Part shown: positions 11,401 through 23,296 of the stretch, piece by piece | Position numbering within the stretch: position 1 is the stretch's first letter | How the letters are laid out: every line of letters begins with the position of its first letter | NCBI GenBank assembly: GCA_037355855.1 | Contig: CM074766.1 | Location: 2,108,001-2,172,000, forward strand | Length of the DNA: 64,000 nt | Reading direction: 5' to 3' | Source of the DNA: Pseudo-nitzschia pungens | Lineage: Eukaryota; Bacillariophyta; Bacillariophyceae; Bacillariales; Bacillariaceae | Translations under genes and position numbers: made by a program | The notes under the pieces: model-generated | The model's database searches: none | The model's input: only the letters and a program-made list of their open reading frames with translations | Told to the model about the DNA's origin: nothing

Positions 11401-14400
11401 GTGCCCCGGGCTGCCTACTATCAAAAGCATATTTGAATCTTCATACGACTTACCACATGCAGCAATTATGAGATACGAAAACGCCGGTGTAATACGCTCG
11501 TCGGCAGTTGCAACTTTAACGCTTGATCTCCTTGAAAATTGTATTCTGGGCCCATTGATTGAAAAGAAGATGATAAATTGTGTTGATACTGATGAAAAGC
11601 CGACGCGTTTGCTCACCGACAAACTCAGTCCAAATCTACGTATCATTCGATTGTCTAGATTGGAAAAGCCTCATATCGCATATCTAAAATGGAATACTAG
11701 CGGTCGGAAAAGGGCAACGGTATCAATCACTTCAAAATGCGGGACTGTGACTACAGTAGAAGATTCTCCGGTAGATTGTCCAGAGTACGTTTGTTTCTTC
11801 AGTCTGTCCGAACGCGACCGTAATATTAAAGGAATCGATCCTCAACTACGATTATATCGAGAGGTTGTGATTCATGACGGAATAAGCGAAAAGAGCGAGT
11901 CGATCAATTTGTTACAGTCAGTGAAGAAAAAGAGCCCACAAGCATTCATGCGTTCGTTCGGGTTTATACTTTCGGTCAAACGTAATTCAAGGCGTTTGTG
12001 GACGTATAATTGGAACCATAAACTCGTGAAAAGGTGAGTTGCTTGTAGAAAATAATTTTCGATATTCAATGCATACAATAGACGCTCAACGCAACCGCTT
12101 GTCTGTCTTTCCGCAGCGTGAAAGCCATGCTTCATGAAGTCGACGCATCAAATCTCGCAGAAACAAGCCGGGACTCTCATCTACTACAGCGCCGTTCGCT
12201 CAAATTACTATCCCCTGGATTTGTGGAAACACCTCATAGAAAACGGACACTACAACCCACCCAAACTTCGGAAAATCCACCAAGTAAGGTGAAAGAAAAC
12301 ATTACAAAAATTGAGATACCTCAAAATGGACCAGCAGGACCAACAAATGGGCCAACGAGAAGAATAAGGCGTCCGACAATGATTCGTCGACCGAAGCTTA
12401 TAGGAAAATCTGTGGAAGGAGCGGCAATGCAGGCTATGGCTGCAAGTAGAAAACGAGCCAGTACTAACCAGTTTAAAAACGTAACGAATCCCTCAGCAAC
12501 AACGAAAGCGTCCCCGAAAACGCAACTCAATAAACAACCCGGAAAAGTGCGAGCTAGTACCGCTCGAAATACAGAATCTAGCTCTGTTCGATCTCAGGCT
12601 AGGACGCGTCGAGTTCAAGAAGAAGAAAAAGACGAAACTTTGTCTCGAGTTCGCGAAGACTTTGTTCGCCTCTGCTCAAGGTCGCATGGGCAATTAGGAC
12701 GTTTGAGTTTGGTACGAAGCAAAGCTCGATTACGACTAGCAGATATTTGGTTTCCACAAAGTCCATCTCAAAGTATCCCTAAATCAGTCGCAGAATTCTT
12801 GGTCTCAGTCGCGCCAAATGCATGGAATGAAGTGTGCCCTCTACCACCACTTCCTGGTGGCGTATTAGATGGCTTTATCCCTACGCTAGCCAGATGGATA
12901 GTAGCTCTTACACCTGGCCTAGAACTGTTGTCAGTGTCATTCTCGCCGAATCAAGTGAAGAAAAAAGTGACTTCCATATTATTGTGTACTGAAGTTCGGA
13001 ACATTCGTGGGAGCAAATGTTGTGCTATTACAAGAATCTCAGTCGTTGACTCCAAGAGTACAAAACAGCAACGACCGTTAGTGCGGTCGGAAGGTTGGAT
13101 ACTCAATTTTCGGAGACGCACCAAAAAATCCCAAAAGAGCAGGCGACGTGAAAAGATCAGATTATCTGTCCTTATCGAAAAAGATTCTGCTGCCATGGAC
13201 AAACTCTTGATAGATGTTCATGTAAGTTTTGCTGCTGTTGCGATTCTCTCCAGAGACGAGTCTGTCCCTGATCATTGTCTCTTTTCAGCATTCTTTGGTT
13301 TTGCAGAGTTTATTATTTGATTTTAGTGCCTCCATGGTTGAGAGAGCAGTCAGACTACTCGACACAAGAATAAACTTCAATGATCTTGTACCCACCGCAC
13401 AAGAGCTAACGAGACGCTATCCGTATCAAAAACAAAAGCGGTAAGAAAGCGGAGATATTTAACAGCAAATCAGAAATTCCAACCCAATCACCGACTTACC
13501 CAATCCCACCGTGTTTTCTTTCCTAGAATGCCACATCTGAACTATAGAGCGTTCGAAGCAATCATTGTTCTCAAATCCTACCATGACAGGTTGATAAACA
13601 TGTTTGACGCGAATAAACTTTTCGAAAGGCTCGCCGTCGAAGCTGAAGATCGCGAGATTCTACGTTGCGGTAATTCTCTATGCTTGAAACCAATCAGTGT
13701 CAAGGGGAGTCACTGTAAGTTGAGAGTTTGAAAGATGCTGTTTGCAACCGAGGCACATCAACAGAGGAAAACTGACACGGCTTGTTCTTGCACAATGGCA
13801 GCGATGTGTTTTATCACATTGTATCCAGGCGATCCAACAAAGATGAAGTTAGTGTTCTTGAGTCGTACGCAGGGTCTCGATCTGGGTGATTTTATGTTCA
13901 GGGAAGGAAGCAATGTCGCGATTCACGTTCTTGACAACATTGCGATCGAAGGGAGTCGTCTGGCTCTGAAAGAATTGCATTTTGTTGCTGAGTGTCTTCT
14001 GAAAGACATTCTATGGAAGTCCTTCTCGTCCAGAAGTTCCGCTGTTTCTACATCGCAATCCATAATAAACAAAATGAAGGATCAAAAGAATCTCGATGAG
14101 CTATTGACACTTGTTCCGTCTCATCCTTTCCTTCAGTTAAGTACGAGTGGGAGTTTGAAAAATGAAAGGGTCCATCCTGATATTTCTTTTCTTTTTGGCA
14201 AGGAATCTGGAATGAACTGGATATCCTGCTGCTCGTGCATGAAACAAAGCAAGTTCTTTGCCCCTTCTACTTCAATCGAAGAGAAGGGATCTATCACCAA
14301 CCTCTTTTACATGGAACGCTATGATTCGTTTTTGATGATAGTCGTGAAAAGGGATTCATCACTTGTTGGGATCGATTTGATCGAGAAGAAACATGCTCCA

Positions 14401-14469
14401 GACAGATATCTTTCGATCTTCGATGCAGTGATGACTTTTATTCTGCATCACGTCTGGTACAACCTTTAG
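5472..14469 (+). CDS. SZT2-like protein (KICSTOR subunit homologue), multi-exon
   Basis: A large protein of about 2,600 residues. Human SZT2 (about 3,400) tethers GATOR1 to lysosomes in amino-acid control of TORC1. The N terminus matches SZT2: a VFLL-like start (AIFLLRDYSRF), a vWA-like domain with full MIDAS motif D-A-S-A-S (6001-6015), VTVLAVYPMG, IVVATDGRS, then GGCFLDLPLL. GT-AG introns: 6675-6770, 10095-10167, 12034-12116, 13222-13288, 13441-13526, 13715-13801, and probably about 12284-12396 (acceptor uncertain). The frame also slips by one extra base between 5650 and 5760 (or a weak intron there), at CC 7303-7304, at CC 7404-7405, in T6 at 9215-9220, and near 12150. The long exons 7434-9214 and 10168-12033 are clean. 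The 3' half (basic linker about 12400-12650, then SZT2-like tail) ends at TAG 14467-14469. Family assignment rests on the N-terminal third; later parts are by continuity. Confidence 0.72.
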
Positions 14470-14919
14470 AAACTTTTTGGTTCCCAACGCGGAATCATCA
14501 TCTCTTTTCATCAAACATTATATTATTAATATAAGAAGGTTATTCATTTCAATAAAGCAGTTTGAAGAGGCCATGAGCAAGAATACAGGTTCTTTTGTCC
14601 TGAGATAGAAGGCATAACTTGTTCTACACATATGTTCTGTACGTACTAAAGATAAAAGGACTCTTTTAGAAAAAACAATGGAGGTCAGATGACGTACCGT
14701 TACAGACCGCGCGTGTCACAGCCACGGATGATACATAGGCAGTTGTAAGAAAGATTTGTCATGTTTTTTTCGGAACACCTGCTTTCTGGATTTTTTGATG
14801 GAAAGAGGACAATCCAGTGTTCAAACCTTACTTTCACAGCAACCGAACAACGGCTCCCTTGCTCGAGGTACAATAACGCACGGTAGCACAACCGACCTTG
14901 CATAGAAACAGCAACAACG
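14470..14919. other. Intergenic spacer
   Basis: 450 AT-rich bases between two same-strand genes. No gene or repeat of note was recognised. The first 100 bases (AATAAAGC-like words near 14550) would be the 3' UTR of the SZT2-like gene. Confidence 0.4.
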
Positions 14920-15980
14920 ATGGTTTTTTTCTGCTGCGATGGGTGTGGCGAAACACTGAAAAAGAGCAAAGTCGACTCCCATGCTGCACGATGCCGTCTG
15001 TGTGTTTCGGTGAGCTGCATAGACTGTTCGGTGTCCTTCTTCGGTGGTACGTTCCGATTTGCAGAAGCACCGTACCTTGTACAGTATTCTTTCCGATGAT
15101 TACAATCCTTCAAAACTCGATCTTGGCGTGTTTGCCAATGGGAGTATTTTACAAATGTTTTAATTAAACTATGTAGGAAAGAGATCCGCACCTCCTTCCG
15201 TCGAACGCTCGCGTCGAAAAAGGCTCGTCTTCTAACCCTCTTCCGTGCTTCGTCCTTCTCTCGCGACTATATTATTGTTATCGAATCCCGATAGACGACT
15301 ATCGGCAGCACACTTCCTGCGTATCGGAGGCGGAACGTTACGAAAAATCGGTGTACCAAAAGAAGAAAAAGAAGCGAACTCCCCAGGAGGAGTGGATGGA
15401 CATCGTGGAGACGTGCGCGTCCTCGGCTCCGGCACACCTCCGCAATCACTTCGACGCGATGTCGGCGCTCGACAACATTCCCCGGCAGGAAAAGAAATTC
15501 GTGAATTTTGCGTCCAATTCGTTGCAACTGAGGGGACACAACAAAAAAATAGTGGACGAAATCTGGGGTTGCCTGAAACAAGAACGGGAGAAACGCATAG
15601 CGGAGAGAGACAAACAGCAACGGGCAGAAAAGGAACAAAAGGAGCTCGCAGAGAAGAAAAAGCAAGAGGAAACGAAAAAGGACAAGGAAACAGAAGCTGC
15701 CGCCAGCGGAGAAAAAAAGGAAACTCCAAGCAACAAAAACGACGACGACGACGACAAGGATGTTTCGATCGATCAAAAAAAAGTAAAAAAGATTGCAAAG
15801 AAAACGCTGAAGAAGGCGGAGGGGAAATCCATGGCGGTGAAAGCCATGAGAAAGCTGCTCTGGAAGGAAATGGGCCTTCCAAAGAGCGCCAAGAAACGGC
15901 TGAAAGCCATTCTGCTCGAAACCGTCAAGGCGAGCAAGGACAAAATCATAATCGATGGGGAATTAATTCGATTAAATTAA
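14920..15980 (+). CDS. LYAR-type zinc-finger nucleolar protein
   Basis: Two exons. Exon 1 (14920-15046) gives MVFFCCDGCGETLKK, then H-x4-C-x2-C and SCIDC, the N-terminal LYAR C2HC fingers. The donor is GTACGT at 15047. The acceptor TAG ends at 15294, and exon 2 (15295-15980) continues with DDYRQHTSCVSEAERY, completing the second finger exactly as in LYAR. After this come a basic stretch (QKKKKKRTPQEEW), a helical HFDAMSALDNIPRQEKKFVNF segment, a highly charged coiled-coil region of about 60 residues, and a Lys-rich tail. LYAR homologues are nucleolar proteins linked to ribosomal RNA processing and transcription; that role here is by family. The 248-nt intron is longer than most in the window. 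About 230 residues in total. Confidence 0.85.
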
Positions 15981-16120
15981 AAAATCCAGCAACTTGTCCG
16001 CTGTGTGTGGATTCAAGATGTATTGTTCTGCCCTTACTCTGCACAACAATGTCCCGAATGATTCGACCGTCCTCTCCTCTTCTTCACGATTTGATGACAC
16101 GCGATTGTTTTGTTCTGTGA

Positions 16121-16960
16121 TTAGTCTTCCTCGTCCGACGATGTCTCGTACCCAGAAAGCAACGAAAGCAAACCTTTGCTCTTCGTATTATTGTTGTTTT
16201 GATCACGTTTTCCATCTCGATACGGATCGCCGGCTTTCTTTTCGGACGGAGCATCGGTTGCGTTCGCAGTCGCGCGAGCTTCCTTCGGAACCCCGGCATC
16301 CGATTTCGACCCCGCTCTCTGTTTGGAATTTCCCCTCTTCTCGCCATCCTCGTGCTTCGAGTCTGTATCCACTGCGTTTGCCCGACGCTTTCGTTTCTTG
16401 ACCTTGATCACCGGCAGCCGAGAACCGCTTTCCACCGGATTTGCGAGTCCCGGCGTTGATGTTGATGTTTGCGAGATTCGTTCCCCTCGCGGCTAGCGCT
16501 GCGGCGGCCGAACCCTCGGCGTCATGGTTGCCGTTGTCGCCGCCGACTTCTTGATTGTCGTTGTGGTCGTTGTCATCGTTGTCGTCGTCGTCGTCGTCAC
16601 CGTTGACTCCGGCGAGCGCCGCCTGTTGCTTCAGGGCCCGTGCGGCGCGGAAATTCTCGAGTTCGGTTTCGGTTCGTTCCCGGATCATTCGTTCCCGGTC
16701 GGATCGCTGCTTCTGGATGGAATCCAGAGTGCGCGACGTCGTCCTCGTCCAGGGCGCAGGTGCTCCGCATGATTTGCCTCTGGAGCTCCTCCTGCTTTTC
16801 CTGGTCTTCCTCCCTGGTTGGACCGGAGCTGCTCGAAGAGTGGCTTGTGGGCATTCCGGCGGTTCACGGCCTCGGTTTCCTTGTTTTCGATCGGTGTCTC
16901 CTCGAAGCCCCCGTCCGAGGTCCCGATCTGGACGGCCGACGACACGAACGACAAGCTCAT
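16121..16960 (-). CDS. NIP30/FAM192A (PIP30)-type nuclear protein, frame broken three times
   Basis: Start ATG at 16960-16958. The conserved NIP30 core is readable only across three frames: KPLFEQLRSNQ, then EEDQEKQEELQRQ and CALDEDDVAH, then LDSIQKQRSDRERM and ENFRAARALKQQ, then LPVIKVKKRKRR. The protein ends GLLSLLSGYETSSDEED, resembling the gly/ser-acidic end of human FAM192A, a regulator of the PA28gamma proteasome activator. Each junction needs one base fewer: GGG at 16812-16814 (CCC on the plus strand), around 16726-16729, and CC at 16418-16419. An Asp/Asn-rich stretch lies between core and tail. About 275 residues once joined. The family call is good; whether the breaks are biological or from sequencing cannot be seen here. 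Confidence 0.75.
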
Positions 16961-17577
16961 GGTGGCAACGCACGGTAATTACCGTGTGCGGTAAGGTTTC
17001 TATTAATTTTATGCTTCGGACTGATTTGGAAGAAGCGAAACCGGACGGTATGGAATTTCGGACACGCTTTTGCAATCGATGGGACTGGTGAGGGAAGCAA
17101 GCAAACACGGGTGAAAGAGGTCGGTCCGAGCTTCGGGTCGGAGATGATGATGTTGAATTCAAAGTTAATGGGAATAGTGTCGTGCGGAGTCCGATGTGGT
17201 CCTTTGGTAGTCACGTTCAAACTCGACGACAGTCGATTTTAAAAGGTTACGAGTACCATCTCCATCCGAAAAGAGCTATCGTACACGAGCTACGGTACAA
17301 AGTGTTCTACGGTTACGGGTACGTTCTACGTTCTCCCAGAGCACCGCAGTGTAAAAACATGGTTCGTAATCTTTTGTAATCCGGGACTGGGATCGTACGT
17401 TTCGTACTTATCAATCCTCTTTGTCCGTGCATCCGGTGTATGCGGTAGAGCAGTAGAAGGAGACTTTTCTCCCAAAGTACTAGTAGTCCACAAGACTGAC
17501 TCTGTCAACTTTAACCCAGCTTAAATGTCACTCAGAATGTTTCCACAACATCATCAAGCAACAGAATAGTATATAGG

Positions 17578-17720
17578 CCTACTAGCAGTAGTGTGGTAAG
17601 GACTAGTAGTGCTAGCAGTACTATTAGCAGTACCAGCAGTAATAGTTCTTCTAGTACTAGTACTTCTTCTTCTTTGAGTCCTCTTACTAGTAACAAGAAA
17701 TGCTACTAGTATTAGCAGCA
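17578..17720. repeat. ACTAGTA-type triplet-based low-complexity cluster
   Basis: This stretch is built almost wholly of AGT, AGC and ACT triplets, with repeated ACTAGT palindromes (for example ACTAGTACTAG and CTACTAGTATTAGCAG). Similar clusters occur at 17925-18005, 25425-25465 and 25560-25685, always between genes. Confidence 0.6.
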
Positions 17721-18328
17721 CCAAAGAATGATATAAGATGAAAGCAAATTGCTGCGTTCTACATATTCAATTATGCATTGATGCCAAACGCTGCAGGCTG
17801 TCTCGGTAACCATATGGTTGTTGAATAGTTTTGTTGGTTTGTTGAATGCACAGCTGCAAACAGGAGGAGACGAACAAAGACCACATTATCATCAATAATC
17901 GTGTGTGCTGTTTAGTAGTAAGAAGACAAAGTACTAGTAGATATTCTTGTTTCCGGATACCAGTGGAAGGACATTACTACTAGTACTAGTAGTAGTACTG
18001 TAGTCCAGTATTCTTTTGATAGCTTGACGACATGTCACAGCAGGTTTTCGAATGAGTGACACCATGTGACACCTTTGCCGTTCACGAGACAACTTGAACT
18101 AAGGAGGTCATTGTTGTTGTTGAAGAGAAACGAGAACCGGTTTTCTTTCTCCCTTTCTCCCTTTTTTTTCGAAAAGATCACGGTGTGGGAATGAATGAAT
18201 CATCATCTGGCACTCCGGATTGGATTGGATTCGATGATTCGATTCGGAATTCTCGTACTGCTGGTATTAATTACTCGTAGTGACAACCAAGGTTAATTTT
18301 TTGGGAATCGTATTACGAGTTCGTCATC

Positions 18329-18359
18329 GTAAGATTACCGTACGGTTCTGTAATCTTAC
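18329..18359. repeat. Perfect 10-bp stem-loop GTAAGATTAC...GTAATCTTAC
   Basis: GTAAGATTAC (18329-18338) and GTAATCTTAC (18350-18359) are exact reverse complements separated by 11 nt. The same decamer appears singly in four other spacers. It lies about 150 bases upstream of the aminotransferase start. Confidence 0.6.
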
Positions 18360-18510
18360 TGTATCGTGATTTTTTCCTGATCGCGGCATTCCCATAACGG
18401 CATTCGCCGTGTTCCACAAAAGAGAAAGCGCCGCAATACAGTAGCGGACACACAACAACGTATTCCATATTCTCTTCTTCTGTTCCATATCCCACACACA
18501 ATTTGCCACG

Positions 18511-20381
18511 ATGATTCCATCCCGGTTTGTCTCGATGCTGTCTCGTACCGAACGGCTCGTTCTGCGCAAGGCCAGCGAGCGCCGCTTCGGACCCAGCCGC
18601 AACGGCAATGGCATCCGCGGCCACATCAACAACGGCATCAACCGCTCGGTCCGGAGCTCTTCGGTCCGGTGCATTTCGTCGTCCCGATTGCTGGTCGAAC
18701 CGAAAACCGACCGATCCGATTTCGACGAGAGACCCGCGAAGGAAGACCTCGTGTTTGGGCACACCTTTACCGATCACATGCTGACGATCGAGTGGGACAC
18801 CGACAACGGTTGGGGGGCGCCAAAGATTGCTCCCTTTCGGGATCCTGAAGATCCATCCCGCCGCCACGAGTCTTCATTACGGTGAGTGAGCGAGCGAGTG
18901 AGCGAGCGAGCGAACAAAGAAACAAACGAACGAGCGAACAAAGAAACAGTGTGCGAATCGACGATCGATCGATCGATCGATCGAACGAACGAACGACAGT
19001 GTTTTCTTGGTTTGGTACGACGGCGGCTCTCACGCAATCTTTTTTCGAATCAAACACGCTTCGATTGTGCATCGATGCGCACCGCGCGAACAGGATTGGA
19101 ATGCTTCGAAGGAATGAAGGCCTATCGGTCGTCCGTGGACAGCGAATCGATCCACCTATTCCGTCCCAACAAGAACATGGAGGTCAGTTGCTTCTGATCG
19201 TTGCGCGCCGTCGATATATCGATATATCGATATAGATATAGCTACAGATGCAGATGCAGATGCAGATATAGATATGTGTTTGCGTCCGAGCATCCGTCCT
19301 CAACACCGTTCCGCACTTTCTCTGCTCTTCGTTTTCTTGTTTCGTCCCCCGCAAAGCGTCTCACGACCTCCATGGATCGCCTCCAGATGCCGGGAGCGGA
19401 TTTCGACAACGAGGAACTGATCAAACTCATCGGTGAACTCGTCAAGATCGACAAGGACTGGATCCCCTCGGGCGAGGGATATAGCCTGTACATACGGCCA
19501 ACGGTGATTGCCACCCACAAGTTTTTGGGGCTGGCGGCACCCGACAGCATTCTGTTGTACGTGATCTGTTCGCCCGTGGGTCCGTACTACAAGACGGGAT
19601 TCGATCCGATCAAACTCACGGCGGACACGAGTTGCGTCCGGGCGTGGCCCGGTGGCACAGGTGAGTGCGGTGCGGTGCGGTGCAGTCCCGTGCCGTGGAG
19701 TGCAATGTAGTGTAGTGCGGTGTGGTGACGATTCTTTGGGAGAAAGGACTTTGCCGTTTCCCGTCGATGCCGCGTTCCGTGTGTAACCCACGAACCACCT
19801 ATCAAGTCGGTCGGATGCTCATCGTTTTTCTTTTCCGCCGTTTGTCGCACCGCGCACGTGTTTCGTTTCGTGGCAGGCAACGTCAAAGTGGGCGGAAATT
19901 ACGCCGCGACGATGAAACCGGCCGCCGAGGCCGCGGCGGAGGGCTATTCTCAGATCTTGTGGTTGTTTGGAGAAAACGACGAGGTCACCGAGGTCGGCGC
20001 CATGAATTTCTTTGTCTACTGGATCAACAAGGAGACCAACCGGCCGGAACTGGTGACGGCATCGCTGGACCGGGGAGATATTTTGCCGGGGGTCACGCGG
20101 GACAGCATCCTCGAGCTCGCGCGTGCTTGGGGAGACTTCGACGTCTCGGAGCGGAACATCACCATGAACGAGATCCGGGAAGCCAGCGACGAGAATCGGC
20201 TGCTCGAGGCCTTTGGAGCCGGGACAGCGGCGGTAGTGACTCCCATCTCGTGCATTCGATACAAGGGGGAAGATATCGAGATCCCCGCGGTTGGCAATCT
20301 GACACAGAAGGTGTGGGACGAGGTTGTTGGCATACAATACCGCACGATGGAAGCACCACCCGGGTGGATCGTAGAGTTGTA

Positions 20382-20382
<1 letters not shown>
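18511..20382 (+). CDS. Branched-chain amino-acid aminotransferase (class IV PLP)
   Basis: Catalyses reversible transamination of leucine, isoleucine and valine with 2-oxoglutarate. Exons: 18511-18881, 19094-19182, 19357-19660, 19877-20382, with donors GTGAGT, GTCAGT and GTGAGT and phases that agree. Landmarks are [53 protein letters not shown] and [12 protein letters not shown] (PLP lysine codon 19885-19887), then [16 protein letters not shown] and GTAAVVTPI. In exon 1 the conserved [13 protein letters not shown] follows FRD only if one C is removed from GATCCTG at 18844-18845; as read, the frame runs out of register there. The N terminus is Arg/Ser-rich with few acidic residues for about 50 residues, fitting a mitochondrial presequence (inference). 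Intron 1 contains GAGC/GAAC/GATC tetranucleotide runs and intron 2 GATATA runs. Confidence 0.92.

Positions 20383-20384
<2 letters not shown>

Positions 20385-20413
<29 letters not shown>
20385..20413. repeat. (GA)n microsatellite
   Basis: About 14 GA units, beginning two bases after the aminotransferase stop codon, so probably inside its 3' UTR. Confidence 0.85.
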
Positions 20414-20416
<3 letters not shown>

Positions 20417-21592
20417 AGAGAACGTGCCAATGAACGTACCCATGTCCATCGGCAATCTTTGTGATTGCTTTGCTTTGATTTAGACCAATACGAACCATAG
20501 AAAAAAATGAACAACCGACAGAATTCGACGCTTGGAACTAATTAGTGTTTGAAGATCTCTTTGACCTCGAAGCGTTGCGGCACAATCCAAAAAGGCCTTG
20601 AGAGCATTCGGTTTCTCTCGGGTAGCATGCCATTCGAAACCAGTCTGCCTCTGCTCTCCTGTGGTGTTTTCAGTGGAGTGAGTCCTCTGCGATTCGATAT
20701 GCATACGATACGGTGCAATGCATCAGCAAGAGCGCTATAATGATCATTCATGTGTGTTCCATTTTGATTGGGGTGTGAGTGTTATGGACATTGTCAGACG
20801 TCTCATTCCAGTGCCTACTAGCAGCAGTACGTGTAACTATAATATTACATCATTAAGAAAAACTAGTACCCGTACCGCCGGTACCATAGTAACAAGAAGA
20901 ATATTATGCATCGTTTTAGACAGTATTCTTGAGCTCTATCAGAACTATAGCTGCACGGCAGCTCAATTGCGACTGTTGTTTGAACGGAACTTAGCACTGA
21001 AATGTCACCTCTTGTGTCAATTAATGGCTGAACGGTACAAGTACCTGGTGTGATGATTGATTCTGTATCGGTATTATTCTTCGTTCAAAATAAAGAATAA
21101 GGTTAGTTTACGTAGCGGGGAAAGCTATCGTGTCATCATCACGACATAACGCCACCACTGTAGTCGTAAACTTTACTCGGAAGGTCTCACTCGTTGCTCG
21201 TACCGGTAGCTCGTAGCTCGAACACGCAGAAGTTCGGGTTTACCACGTGCGTCCTTGTACTTGGTTTTTGTACATCACTATTGTATGTACGATATATAGC
21301 GTAGATGTGTCGGCGTGTCCTTCAGACACAAATTTAGCGACAAATCGCCATCTTTCTATTTGCAGGCCCAAAGCCGAGTACCTGCACGCCTACTTCACAG
21401 TACGTTCGATACAGCAAACAGTATCTACGCAACTGCGGGTTTGTTTTTAGCGCGCGTAACAACCGAAAAAATTCGATTGCAGTATTCCCTCAACAGCAGC
21501 ACTGGCAGCGACATAAAACAACCCCCTGTAAACGCAGGGAGTTTTTTTGCACAAGCTGTAGCCCTCTGGCGGTGGGGAGCCGAGTGGCAAGC
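20414..21592. other. Intergenic spacer
   Basis: No gene was recognised. The open frames here are short, without recognisable motifs, and show no splice partners. TACCGGTA occurs at 21201-21208. Confidence 0.45.
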
Positions 21593-23296
21593 ATGAAAAT
21601 GATAGGGGGGTCCTTTCTTTCACTACTGCCACAAGGTTTGTTTAACTTTGCGGTGGATGGTGGTGTTTGTGGAAACATGTCAAAGATGACGGAAGACAAG
21701 GTGAGAAAGAGGCGCAGAGACAACGTTGGTGGCAGTCGCACCCCCCTACTCGTTGTTTCGCCTACGGGAGTTTTTGCGAGCGGAAGCCGCGTGCTAGATC
21801 ACGAAAATAACGATGGTAACGATCGACCACGAAAGCGCATCCGGGGAGAGAGCAAAATAGATGGTATTGTTTCATCACCAACAGTTACAGAAATATCCTG
21901 TAATTGTTGCTGCCATAAACCTTTGCCAACTCATGAGGATCTCAAGAAGACGCAAAATTCGGACTTGATCAAGAAACTACCGGGAGATGTCGTGGCTCAT
22001 TGCCTTTCCTATTTGGGCTCGACCGAGGATCGCCATGCCTTGCAAAACACGTGCAAGCTCTTCCGAGCGATCTCCAATTCGGTCTCCATGCTGTCCGGTG
22101 TGGATGTCTTCGGTGATCTAGAAACTGGAAAGGGTGGCATAATCCAAGAAAACGACACCCCTTCCACCGCCTCAGGAGCACTCGCTCCATTCGCACGCGC
22201 TGGCAACCTGCAAGCGCTTTACATGTAAGTTTTGTTTCTTACGTAGATTCAGTACTAAGGTTTATGTGGAATTGATGTCTGAAACGTGATTTAATCACAA
22301 AAAACGCGGCATCTTCTCAACATGTTAGTTATCCTTCTCCCTTCTTGTTAACCACAAAACAAACAACTCTACAATCTACAATCTGCGTCACTCCAAACTG
22401 CTCTATGAACCTTTAGGTTGGGTATTGTAAAATGTTATTGCTATCAGGACTTGAAGAACGGAATTCTTATGTTGAAAATAGCCTCGTCCCGCGGCTTCGT
22501 TCGTTCATCTTATACTTTGGGAATTATTCTTCGCGACGCCCTTGTTGAAGAGGCCGCTAGATTTATGAAAATAGCTGCCTCCAGAGGTTATTTTCCTGCC
22601 TTACAAGAAATCCTTCCAGCTCGGGAAATGAAGGAACGCTTTGGAGAACCGAACGCGGACGAACTTCGAAGACATTTAGACCCCGTTGGTTTGAATCGTC
22701 TGCTCCTGCGTGACTATGTTAACTCGGCGGAACTTAGAGGAATGAATACAAGTCATTGTTGGAATCCATTGTGCGGAAAATGGGCTTACAAAGCTTCCAA
22801 CAATGGCAATAGTGCCAATACAATCAACAGCAGCAACACCAATAACTTAAATAATTCAAATCTGCCACTTCGCAGATCAGCAGCAACACAAGTTCAACCC
22901 ACGTATGATGTGGACGAGAATATGCTGGAATCGTCGTCTTCAAATAACAATGACGATGGAACAGTTTTCCCTCAACGTGGAGGGGAACTCCAAGGACCTT
23001 TTGGTACCTTGACCTTTAGTAATGGCTTCAACGATCGGCTTCAACGAATGCCGCATCACCATCACCCTGCTTTTGACTCGGTGGCAGTCTACCTCTCAAA
23101 AGATCGGCGTGTGGGATTGACGGCCTCTCCCAAGGTTACCCAGGTCTTGGCCTGGAACGAAAACGGAGTGGAAGTGGATCGTGTGGCCAGAATGAAAATG
23201 TGCAGCCGGTGCTGCCGAGCAAAATACTGCAGCAAGCTGTGTCAAGTGTATGACTGGCGATCAAGTCAGCACAAGATGGAATGCCAATTTTTGTGA
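21593..23296 (+). CDS. F-box protein with helical repeats and split MYND zinc finger
   Basis: Two exons (21593-22224 and 22417-23296; donor GTAAGT, acceptor TTTAG; phase agrees). After a basic, disordered N terminus (KRRRDN, RPRKRIRGE) there is an F-box (LPGDVVAHCLSYLGSTEDRH). It is followed by paired-helix Sel1-like repeats (KNGILMLKIASSRGFVRSSY, EEAARFMKIAASRGYFPALQ). The C-terminal MYND finger is interrupted: the first pair, CWNPLC, is separated by about 130 mostly low-complexity residues from CSRCCRAKYCSKLCQVYDW and HKMEC. F-box proteins are substrate adaptors of SCF ubiquitin ligases; MYND binds short proline-rich peptides. The start is uncertain: 21593 is the first ATG in frame, 21677 also fits. 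Confidence 0.75.

Larger units (their letters stand above)
16961..18510. other. Intergenic region with ACTAGT-rich low-complexity DNA
   Basis: 1,550 bases between divergent genes with no credible coding frame. It holds dense ACTAGT/CTAGTA words (17578-17720, 17925-18005), a perfect stem-loop at 18329-18359, and pyrimidine-rich DNA at about 18140-18175. Confidence 0.5.

Noticed and set aside
12119..12283. Taking the single open frame 12118-13320 of the SZT2 gene as entirely coding
   Set aside because: Between about 12160 and 12283 another frame gives globular sequence (TLIYYSAV, YYPLDLWKHLIENGHY) ending at a GTAAGG donor, while the open frame is Arg/Thr/Pro-rich and poor in pattern.
15245..16120. 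291-residue plus-strand frame over the LYAR-like gene
   Set aside because: Off-frame reading of the LYAR exon; the correct frame restores the zinc-finger motif and splice phase.
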